This document shows, piece by piece, positions 55,601 to 64,000 of a stretch of 64,000 nt of DNA. The stretch spans positions 434,001 through 498,000 of the forward strand of contig JAOTON010000975.1 in assembly GCA_034440635.1 (NCBI GenBank), in the 5' to 3' direction. Made by a program: the position numbers and the translations under genes. Numbering within the stretch: position 1 is the first letter of the stretch; every line of letters starts with the position of its first letter. This DNA comes from Lepas anatifera (Eukaryota > Arthropoda > Thecostraca > Lepadidae). Under the pieces are notes generated by a model. That model was not told the DNA's origin. It searched no databases and saw nothing but the letters and a program-made list of their open reading frames with translations.

Positions 55601-58600
55601 GGAACCGCCTATGGCCAAAATTATATCAAAATACACATCAAGTGTCATCCTAAATCTCAGTAATAGCATTCAAACATTACAACTGCCGCCAATTCGGAAC
55701 AGAAAGCTTTATTGTAGGACAAACACAACACCAGCGACAATGCTCGGCTTCTGGATAAAACCCCCAAATTAGCGAGCCATAGCTCCGTCTCTGGCGAATA
55801 TATATTTTAAACATATTTAAGAAACACGCGCTATCTAGTTTAAAAAAGTCACAAAATTTCAAGAGCCTATCTCAAACTGTTACGGTGATACGACGGAAAA
55901 ACCTGAGGGTGGGCAGAATCTGCCCCCTGTTGGAAATAGGGTTAAACCAGAAATATGTCCTCTTTTCTAACACTATGTTACGTCATCAAAATAACATTTT
56001 AATCATCAGTGAAATCCGAAACATTGATCGTAGACTCGCTGTAAACAGTGGCGGATCTAGCCGGTCGGTTTGGGAGGGGCAAACCAAAGTCGAAAAGCAA
56101 AAAAATCAGTAAAAAGCTGTGCTACAATATCATTTGCCGGTAGAATTTTCGGTATTTGAGGCGAAACACAAAACATTCTCACGGGGTGAAAAATATGGGC
56201 TCGAGATGCTTTTTTCCTATCCAAGGCCCAATATTTACACTGAACTAAACTGGTTCTGTTTGAAGTTGAAATACCAAAATCTTGCTTAAAAACTAAAAGG
56301 GAGTAGGCGAAAAGGGAGTTCGATCGCTTTGGGGGCAAAAACATAGTTTAGGCAAAAACATAGTTTTGCCCCGAGCTTTTCCGTTTGGGGGGCAAATGCC
56401 TTTTTGCCCCCCCTGGATCCGCCACTGGCTGTAAAGGCCTATTCACCAGAGTTTCTGCGTGGCAAAAATCGCTTGCAGGGGCTATTCAATTCCATGGTGA
56501 AATAATCCAGGACCCGCAACCGATTTTTCGCTGAGGACGTCCGCTCTCATCAGTATCATATTTGTTCACTTGCCACGGCAATCGTACTCTCGGTCGGTGC
56601 GTCCATTTGGGTCTTTTGAAGCACTAGTGTAAAAACTGAACGACAGGTGACGCCACGGCGTCCGTGTTTCTTCAGTGATGGAAAGATGATGCATATGTCT
56701 GATGTTAACACGCGCATTGACGGGGGTCTGAGCCACCTTCGGATTGACGAGGGGGCGGGTACCCGCCCCCCTTAAGATCTCGAGAACCACGGTAGGTAGC
56801 AAAAAACGGTAAACGGCGTTGGGTAGCCCATCCGCTTCTCCATCGAAAATATTTGAACCATTTTTTTGTCAGGTGACATTTAAGGTCACCAGAGGTCAAA
56901 AACATGCTGTCACATGCCGTCATAGGGATAACATGTAAATTAAGTTTTTCGGCCATTACATCTGAACAAGTAAAGATAGAGCAAAACGACTTGAACTATA
57001 TGAATCCTTGCAGCAAGCCGAATCGAATGATATATGATTTGACCTGACCTGAGGTCAGGTCAGGGTCAAATTATATAAGATGCATATCATTAGAACCGCA
57101 AAGCCAAGGCGAGTCTAATGAAGCTAAAATAAACGCTCTATCACCATCCGTTAGTGAGTTATTTAGTAAAAACCATATTTCCCATGTATTACCAATGGAG
57201 AGGTCATGATTCGTACCTGACCTTAGGTCATTGATATCAAAAATACCGGAACATATTTTAGAGAACTCGGTGAGCCCGTTATGTGATATGAGTTTCAATT
57301 GGATAGGTTCACCCTGCTCCGACTTATGCTATCTTAAACTTTTTTGAGGTCGGATCACTTGACCTGTACTGGTGACCTGACCTGAGATGACCTATCCTTA
57401 AAATTTTCACAGAAGTTGCAAAAATGATGAGGGGAAAAGGTATACCAAGTACGGCGGCGCTGCGCACTGCCGTTTTTCTGCTGTCTCCGAAAAACCCGAG
57501 GGGGCGGGTACCCGCCCCCGTCAATGCGCGTGTTAAGAAACAATTTCAGAGTTGGATTGTGAAGAAAAATGGATATTTGTTTTGACAAGGACGGGGAGAG
57601 AGAATTATGTGTGTGGCGGCCTTGGGGCGCACTTCGGCCCAGTGACGCTCTGAAAGTGGACAACTACCCACCCGATGTTTTCGGTCGACGGATGTGTTTC
57701 ATTTTGGTTCACTCGCTAGCATGATATTTTCAGCGAGTGGGCGAGGCTTAAGGCTTACAACCATTCAAATTACCGCGACCACAATGAAGGTATTCCTTCA
57801 AGATTGAAATAAGAGCCCTGTTCCAGCTGTCAGCACAGTTTTGTCAGCAGGACCTCTAGCCTCTCCTCCAGAAAAGAAACATCAGCGCCATAATTGCCTC
57901 TTGTTTGTGCTAAGCAAAGGAAAATTAAACCTTTATGCCATTAAAAATATTAGGCTGCCAATTCGTGCACTTACTATTTTTCCTCAGCGCAAACAGCAGG
58001 CCATCAGCCCGTAAAACCTCTGGAACTAGTTCCCGGCAGTGTCCCAAAATAGGTTTTGCGCTAGGGTGTCGAGTGGAAAATTCAGCTCGGAATGTATGGC
58101 GAGTGAGTGGAAAATTCTCCTCAAAATGTATGGCGGAGGAAAAATTTTCCAATTTGGGTACTCAGGTGGTACTCTCAGAGCCCTTGTTTGAACTGAGGGA
58201 TGGATATTTCCTTTAATTTTCTCAAAGTAAATATTTTTAAATCGTCCCCAAGCAACATTGCTTGACCATTACCATGTGAAAAATTTGGGTTAAGCAGGTA
58301 AATCTTTACCAACTGAAACCCCCTGATGCAGTCTCCAATTTTTTTTAAAGAAATTGGTGAATTGCGACAAATAAAAAACTTTTTTGGGGGGCCTCTGAGA
58401 CCAACTTTCGGGGGAAAGAACTCTGGGAGCCATGAAGACTAACATTTGTGCGATGAAGATCAACTCTTGGAGGGCTTCCCTCGGCCAACTCTTGTGCCCC
58501 TCCTCTCCTCTCCCACACGACCAGCTCTAAAGAGCCCCTGAGACGAAATATCGGGGCCCCCTTAGACCAACTCTGCAGAGGGGGCCTCCGAGACCGGCAG

Positions 58601-61600
58601 GTGGTGAAAAATGAAAAGGGATAGTGCCAAAATTAATTATCGAGCCATACACTGTATAGTTTTTCTGTCCGGGACAACGCCCCTCCTATACCTATACCTA
58701 TAGTTATCGGAATTTTGGAGGCTACTCCTGACCTCAATCACTGCACCTCGCATACACCTATGCTAGGGCCCAGTAGAGCCTTGGTTTACACTTAACTAAC
58801 GCAGACGAAACTACAAACTTTCTATCATGGCAATAAACTCTTCCAGACTCTTGCTAAAAGTTTCTTTTCTTTACCTGTCAATTCCCCTGCTTCTCTTCAC
58901 ATATATACTCACCTTCAGATGAATATTCTGCTTACTAACAATCTAATCGAAGCTACAGGCTTCTTTCTGTTGTTTCTTCCTTTCGTCTACAATCAGCCAG
59001 GCGCGGCAGGTTGCGACAGCGTCGGAGCGACTACTACTTTAAATTTCTGATCGCTTTCCGCTTGCCGGTCGCATGAGCTACATAATTTGCGTTTCAAAAG
59101 TTGCTCTGAATTAATTTTCTTAATCCTTATAGACTAGAAAATTATACAACTAAAAGCACACCAAGAGGAAGACTAACAATGTTTTGTCAATAACGAATAA
59201 GAAACCGGCCTTTCAAAGAGCCTGAAGATGCCGCTTTTATTTACTAGATGTAAAGACGGCGATTTGGTAAGTCTACGCCGTAGACCAGCCATACAAAAAA
59301 GTGCCGATGTTTGAAGGGTAACTGGATGCATTCTTGTTGCCCAAAAAATCATTTAATGAAAATGTAGAGTTTCAATGTATTCAAGTACCCGACACTTTCA
59401 GTTCAACTTAAATATCAGCGTATTTATGCCTAGGGTGTCGTAGGGTGTTGTCGTGAGTGGATTTGGGTGTCACAGAGTGTGGACGCAGCAATGAAGGGCT
59501 GATATGGATAATAATTATTTTCTTCGCAATAAATGGTCAATTTTCTACCATACAATGTCAAAAATATGCTGCTTAGCATACAAATTTCAAGATAATTGCT
59601 TTTAACAACAAGATGACCAAAAATGGTTTTTCACTATTCTCGGTGCCAGAAATACAAAAACAACTTTTCAAGGACGTAAGCCTAGAAATCATGTGCACAG
59701 ATAATCTGCTTTCCAGAAATGTATCTTTCAAAGCGGTCAGCTCATTTTTTTGGCAACACAAGGCTAGGGTGTCTAATTTTCCACTCACCAGTTTTGTGAG
59801 TGGTGGAATTTAGTGGCGGTGTTCACCCATTGGAACTCTCTCCGGTGGGGCAGGGGGCACTGAGCGTCTTGCCCGCGCCAGAATTTCGATTCAGTTGTTC
59901 CACTGAAATCGGTGGAGATAAGGATGCCAGGTATAATTGGCCAGAAAAATAGAAATCGCCAGATTTTCTTTCAGAAAAGCAAAAGAAACCCATAAGAGCC
60001 GAGTTAATTTGGCAATCTTCTAGTCGATTCTGCTGCTCTCTTTTTCCAGTGGACTTTGGTAGAGGAGGCAATGGAACTGGCCTTTGTAGTAAGTATGGTT
60101 GAGTAAAATTCAATAGTGGTAAGTATTGTTGGAAGTGAGTGGAAAATTCAGCAAAAATATATAAAAGTGAGTGGAAAATTCTGCTTGACTGGGTGTCGTT
60201 CTGCACCCAGCACCCCAGGTTTTGGGACACTGGTTCCCGGGGAGAGGCTACAGTCCTGTGACGCAGGTGCAACGCGGTCCGCTGATTGGTGCTGACATAA
60301 CTGTGCTGACAGCTGGAACAGGGCTAAGGTAATAAGCCCCTTTACTTTGAACTTTAAAGCTGGCAGAAATGTTATACCAAGAGCTTTAGGTGAAATTAAA
60401 TATGCCAATAGTGGTTTCTCAACACGCTCTGCAAAACTGTTATCTTAGTTCAAAACCCATTATAAAACTGGGACACTCCCTTTAAGCCAAGGACGCGAGG
60501 GGATGCGGGACGGCAGGTGGAGAGGATGACATGGTTGGTACTTCAGTAAACTGTCGTGGGTTGTGAAATGCGACACGGCTTTGTTGAGGGTGACACACTT
60601 CATCACATAGGGAGGTGAGCCGAGTACAACTTGGAGTCGTGAATGGTGATACAAACAAATGTTACGTTTTTGTATGATCTTACCAAACGTTTGATGGAGG
60701 GTGACTTTTTGGGGGAAGGGGGCAAGGCAGGGCGTTATTAATTCGTGCCACTTTTGTGGCGGGCAGAAGCTCAGAGCCGTGTGTATTTGTTGGCCTGGGA
60801 AGTGCTAACCGGGGCTAGTGGCATCATCGCTCTCGTAGCTCTCCTCAAAGTGACGTACTCAAGCGTCTGCACTGACTCTCTTCGCACATTTATACTGGAA
60901 GGTGTTGTGGTGCCCAGTTTGTCGTGACCCCTCCGGGTTTCTCTAAACCCTTGAGAGGAAATTGAGCAGCGTGCGCGATGACAGTGTGACATTGGATGCC
61001 AGATCGGTACGACGTCCTTAACGGAAGGAGCGAGCACAGGCGGCTGCCGTCCTTGTAAATTGTGGCACACCGCGTGTCAGTTGGGCCCTGTTGTTGTTTT
61101 GAAGGGCTAGATACCGGAATAAACAAGCAGTTGGTGAAACACCGGGGTTAATATAACCTAGCCCGTCGTGCCCCGATGAATGGAGTCAAATTGGGTCACA
61201 CGAGGCATTGGCGCAGTTGCAATACCCCGGGGTGTCATCTGCTTGGCCTTCAGATATTGCCATTTTTGCACCCATAGACGCATGCTTTCATCACAACCCA
61301 CCCCCTCCCCTCCTGCACCAGCCTGGTTTCTATCCTTGGCACACCATCCAGGCGATCTAATGAATGACAAAGTTGTCTTATACGGATATGTTAATTGCCT
61401 ACATTAAATGTTTCTGCCTTTTTATGCTCATATCCTGAACCTGCATTGACATTCTGTCATTGCTCGTATTACTGCAATGTATTCCATTGAATATTTAGCG
61501 CGTAGCTCGGCTGGGTCCATTACCACAGCGACCTTTGTCAGCCTGATTCTGTTGTAACTCAGCGATTCTGCTTGCAGCGTTCGAAGCGTTATGCACAAGT

Positions 61601-61654
61601 ACATGGAGAAGATGGGGGAGGTCACCTTCGAGAAGATCTTCAACCAGAGACTAG
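46526..61654 (+). CDS. Beta-adrenergic receptor kinase (GRK2/3 family), 5' part of gene
   Basis: Two exons encode the first 63 residues and part of residue 64. Residues 1-38 ([20 protein letters not shown], then TPAARASKK and LPDPS) are almost the invariant GRK2/3 N terminus, the amphipathic helix required for receptor-stimulated kinase activity. Residues 39-63 ([20 protein letters not shown] and NQRLG) enter the RGS-homology domain. The kinase phosphorylates agonist-occupied GPCRs at the plasma membrane, recruiting arrestin, and its later PH domain binds Gbeta-gamma. The RH remainder, kinase and PH domains must lie beyond 64000. Intron 1 (about 14.9 kb) is loaded with transposable elements. 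The splice phase (2, then one base completing Ser38) is exact. Confidence 0.93.
47675..47846 (+). repeat. 24-bp minisatellite in GRK intron 1
   Basis: About seven copies of a unit close to GGCCCAGTGACGCTGGTCAG form two variants (GACGCTGGTCAG and GAGGCTGATCGG) arranged in blocks. Because 24 is divisible by three, it produces 8-residue repeats in every frame; this is not evidence of coding. Confidence 0.9.
47860..49840. other. GRK intron 1, no further feature recognised
   Basis: Unique-looking sequence with short ORFs. A short direct repeat (TCCCACCAGAATTTGTACC) occurs twice at about 49414-49451. Confidence 0.4.
49842..50831. mobile_element. Degenerate TTAA-type half-site element (copy D)
   Basis: The ends TGAACCCCCGCTCCC and GGGGCGGGCTTGA are eroded TTAA-type termini. 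The subterminal GC hairpin GGTGGCGCCTTTGCGCCGCC and the core TCAGGTCAGGTCACCTGGCC are retained. It is about 990 bp with no coding frame. Confidence 0.65.
50832..51964. other. GRK intron 1, no gene recognised
   Basis: A minus-strand frame at 51191-51394 ([16 protein letters not shown]) faintly resembles the CFDP2-like/LINE endonuclease segment NENGERFADxCxLNNL, but this is too weak to call. Confidence 0.35.
51965..52040. mobile_element. Solo arm of the TTCGGGCACAGCC MITE family
   Basis: CCTCGAATCCTGGATGTAAA and TATATTCGGGTACAGCCCTT match the left arm and adjoining interior of the elements at 5651 and 31360. No right arm is present nearby. Confidence 0.7.
52261..53452. mobile_element. TTAA-flanked half-site element (copy E)
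   Basis: It runs from TTAACCCTTGCCCCAGTGG to CCCGGGCGAAGGTTAA. A perfect subterminal hairpin lies at 53366-53384 (GGCGGCGC arms, GGT loop). Inverted relative to copy C, it has the core GGTGACCTGACCTGATATGA. It is about 1190 bp, the longest member, and still has no transposase. Confidence 0.75.
53867..54019. repeat. Dispersed CATAGGCGGATCCAGG-end repeat (copy 5, deleted)
   Basis: It runs from CATAGGATGATACAGG to CCTTGGATCCGTCTATG and contains AAAACCCATCAGGTGGGCGC. It is a shortened member of the family. Confidence 0.7.
54020..54880. other. GRK intron 1, no gene recognised
   Basis: AT-rich with several poly-A and poly-T runs. No identifiable repeat ends or exons. Confidence 0.4.
54882..55018. 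repeat. Dispersed CATAGGCGGATTCAGG-end repeat (copy 6)
   Basis: The ends are CATAGGCGGATTCAGG and CCTGGATCCGCCTACG, about 137 bp. The interior (ATTACCCCGCCTTTCAGG and its partial repeat) differs from copies 1-5, so it is a related subfamily. Confidence 0.65.
55022..55655 (+). repeat. Two-copy tandem duplication, unit about 315 bp
   Basis: 55022-55336 and 55337-55655 align along their whole length (shared CCTAATTACGGTA, TTTTTACCCCTCCCGT, TTTGGAAGAG and GGAACCGCCTATGGCCAAAA). A short third start follows at about 55656. The copies differ at many positions, so the duplication is old. The 116-codon frame in the second copy is not open in the first. Confidence 0.8.
56046..56427. mobile_element. 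hAT-type MITE (CAGTGGCGGATCCAG family, copy 2)
   Basis: The ends are CAGTGGCGGATCTAG and CTGGATCCGCCACTG with an exact 8-bp duplication, GCTGTAAA, at 56038-56045 and 56428-56435. In reverse orientation it is highly similar to 24963-25341 throughout. Confidence 0.93.
56705..57536. mobile_element. TTAA-flanked half-site element (copy F), best-preserved ends
   Basis: TTAACACGCGCATTGACGGG at the left and CCCCGTCAATGCGCGTGTTAA at the right are perfect complements, with TTAA at both outer ends. GTCTGAGCCACCTTC next to the left end matches the right end of copy B in reverse. A 23-bp perfect palindrome of TGACCT/AGGTCA units is at 57040-57062. No transposase is present. Confidence 0.85.
57814..60325. 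mobile_element. Large inverted-repeat element, about 2.5 kb
   Basis: AGCCCTGTTCCAGCTGTCAG at 57814 recurs inverted at about 60304-60325. Further inward, CGGCAGTGTCCCAAAA and GAGTGGAAAATTCAGC on the left match the inverted right side. The motif GTGAGTGGAAAATTC occurs several times in both halves. No long ORF lies between. It may be a foldback transposon or a non-autonomous DNA element; the target duplication is unclear. Confidence 0.6.
60326..61577. other. GRK intron 1, proximal to exon 2; no other gene
   Basis: Short ORFs only. The last 25 bases before 61578 form a reasonable polypyrimidine tract and CTTGCAG acceptor for exon 2. Confidence 0.5.
61578..61654 (+). CDS. GRK2/3-type kinase, exon 2
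   Basis: The exon begins after CTTGCAG with C completing Ser38, then [20 protein letters not shown] and NQRL plus one base, ending [19 protein letters not shown] is strictly GRK2/3-like and marks the start of the RGS-homology domain. The next exon lies outside the window. Confidence 0.95.
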
Positions 61655-64000
61655 GTAAGACTGCTGGCATTTGTATGTACCCTGACCTGTTTTGTGGAGG
61701 TGAAATTTCAGTGGAACACTTGAGAATTCTGTCTGGTGGCTTCAGGGGGGGGTTGCGGCGTATGAAAGCAGAGGCTTTTGAATACTTTCCGTCCGACACT
61801 TAAGTGCATTTCGCACCACAGCATTGGACACACCAGGGGTGTGTCCAATGTGGGGATAGTTTGGCATGAGTTTCTGAGATGGATTTTGCCGGGTGGCGGA
61901 AGCCCCCATTGCGTGGTGGGACGATGGAATAGCCTAAGAGCTTTTTCTCGAGGACGAGGGGGTTCCTGCCGGATATGTTGCGTCAGGAACTGAATGCATG
62001 ATAGAGTATTCGCGCTAGCTTTTTTGCCTTTTTGCTTTATCTTCAGCTTTTTTGTTACCCCGGGATGACGAGAGTCGAACAAAATAGCTCAAAGCTGACG
62101 CACATCAGTCAATGTCTTATATACAATGCATTTATAATATCACTTGGGGAGAACATCTCGGAACAAATGATATTCGAATAGCGTATAAATAGTTCATGCT
62201 TGATACGCCTTCGTCGCTGTAGATCTTGGGCGATCGTGTCCCACCTTGTTGTGCACGCGGCTCCGTCAGTATTGAGAATCTAGTTATAGATATCGACAGT
62301 ATATCGTTTAAAATCAATCTTCAATAAAGTATGATACTGTTATCGTATGTTGCCCCACGTTCGCAGTGAGCCTTTTTGGCATGCGTAGATGGCCCATCTG
62401 CGTTGCTTTTGATAAGCCATCTGCATTCTACCCCTTCAACGGAAGCAAAACACAAAGAAAAGAAGCATCGCACATTTACATTCCGGCCAATCAAAGAGGG
62501 AACAGAACTCAGAACGAGAAGTGACAATACAGCACGTTTTCACTCACGTGCAATGATGTCCCTTGCGCAACAGCAGGACTTTCACTCTGTTAACCCTCAG
62601 TCAATGCCTCAGCACTATCAGATAAAAACAAATCTTTTCCCAGTCGAACCAGACCAACTACGCCAAAACCAGGCTTCAAAGGGCAAAAATCAAGATATCA
62701 AGATCAAGAAAGGTGAAAAATTGCCAATTGTTCCACAACTATCAAGGCAAGCTGTGAGGAAAACCATCCATAGCAGAAACCCGTAGAAACCCATCCATAG
62801 AAGAAACCCGTAGTTCTCTGCAATGGTCCTCTAACGGATTTCGTGAAAACCGATACTGACGATGGTCCAACGGGCAGAAATGTTTACGGAAATAAATCTA
62901 CAAATCATTCTAAACTGTTCAAGGAACAACCCTCAGGTACTATTTGCAGCAATGTCAGTACAGCATACTACAGCATGTTACAGTACAGAATGTCAGTTAC
63001 GCCCTACTTTCGAACGGGAGTTGTTGGAGTCGGATTCGATTGAAGTCGGGTCTGGAGTTTGACTCTCGGCGCGAACTCGCATCAAATCACCGACACCGTC
63101 TACACATGTGCTTCGACGAAATGGAAGTGAAGCTACTGTCATCAGACGCTCCTCAAGCCGTTCCCATCTTTCGAGTTGCGTGCTCGGTTTTGACTTTATC
63201 AAGGCAGCGAACTGGAGGCGTCTGAAATGGACTGGTTCATATGCGATGCGACTCCAAGATATGAGCCCTCGTCACACCATCGGTGCCATACAGACGACTG
63301 CAGGTCACGTCTGACTTTTGGCGTTGATTTGAAAACGTGTGATTGGTCTTTGAAGCAGTGGGAACTCATCGCACGTGAATGAAAAGTCTGGGCCTTGTCC
63401 TGTCATATATCAAGAAAAGCTGTTGGCCGTTAATAGATTTCACTGACCGTGCTCTGAGAAAGAGGTCAGATATCTAGATGCTCATCTAGATACTGCCTCA
63501 TTTCTGCAATGAAATTGATCCGAGAAGAAAACGACGGGGTTTTCGAACCCTGTGAACTTATGAGGAATGAAAAATGTATGCCGACTTTTTTTGCTTGGGA
63601 ATGGCTTATTTGTAGACGGAGAGTGCGTCCTCTCTCACGCCTGTTTACTCCATTTTCTCGACGGTAGTTACTGTGCTGTGTAAATACTTGGCCTGCCAGA
63701 CTTTCCAACTAGTGCTGGGATGATTACTTGCTCCATTGTCGGGTATTCCCGTGGATGAAAGCGCTGGTTACTGTTGGAATTCCCATTCATGTGTCGCTTA
63801 CGGCTGCATAATGTATGTCTTAACGTCTCTTAAAGGAAATGACGACACTCTGTATTGGAAGCAGAAGTGATAATGACAGCCGCCCGCATCCGCTTATGGA
63901 TTATCTGCTCGAAATCGCCCGCCAAAGAGTACTAGGTACTCCCATGATATTTGAATGATGTGTACGTGTCATGATGCGGGTGAAGATGATTTCTTGTGAA
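61655..64000. other. GRK intron 2 (to window end), no further exon found
   Basis: No segment encodes the expected continuation of the RH domain. A 136-codon frame at 62376-62786, Gln/Lys-rich toward its end (LAQQQDFHS, KGKNQDIKIKKGEKL), has no family I recognise. A diverged repeat with a GTAGAAACCCATCCATAG duplication lies near 62770-62810. Confidence 0.45.

Noticed and set aside
62376..62786. 136-codon plus-strand ORF in GRK intron 2
   Set aside because: The composition is not convincing, I recognise no family, and it cannot be part of the GRK protein. It may be a retroelement scrap.

Overview
This window is animal (invertebrate) nuclear DNA. Coding sequence is sparse and split by introns, repeats dominate, and there are no bacterial-type operons. 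A block of CCTAA/CCTGA pentamers, which reads TTAGG/TCAGG on the other strand, is the arthropod-type telomere motif. The gene content fits an arthropod, possibly a crustacean, but that placement is an inference from a few features.

Two protein-coding genes can be supported, both on the + strand. The first (9678-16776) is a six-exon astacin-family (M12A) metalloprotease-like gene of about 309 residues. It encodes an N-terminal signal anchor, a short propeptide and a lone catalytic domain. The three zinc-ligand histidines and the four conserved cysteines are kept. The catalytic glutamate of HExxH is leucine and the Met-turn tyrosine is histidine, so it reads as a membrane-tethered pseudoprotease. 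Minisatellites start at the 5' splice sites of its second and third exons. The second gene is a beta-adrenergic receptor kinase (GRK2/3 family). Its first coding exon is at 46526-46638 and its second at 61578-61654, with a repeat-filled 15-kb intron between them, and it continues past the window. Upstream is a GC-rich stretch with three clustered cAMP-response-element sequences.

Layout: 1-9.5 kb holds transposon and SINE remnants, a decayed LINE piece and a tropomyosin-like exon relic. 9.5-17 kb is the astacin-like gene. 17-29 kb is repeat-rich, including TTAA-flanked elements full of AGGTCA/TGACCT half-sites and hAT-type MITEs with exact 8-bp duplications. 29.4-29.8 kb is the interstitial telomere-like block. 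31-37 kb holds a long-TIR MITE, a broken LINE reverse transcriptase and a tRNA-derived SINE family. 38-45 kb is mostly unrecognised sequence. 45.6-64 kb is the GRK locus with its intronic elements.

The most unusual signals are the catalytically disabled, membrane-anchored astacin; the tandem arrays seeded at its splice donors; and at least eight TTAA-bounded (piggyBac-like) non-autonomous elements that spread dense arrays of nuclear-receptor half-sites. All family names rest on motif reading by eye. No database search was run.
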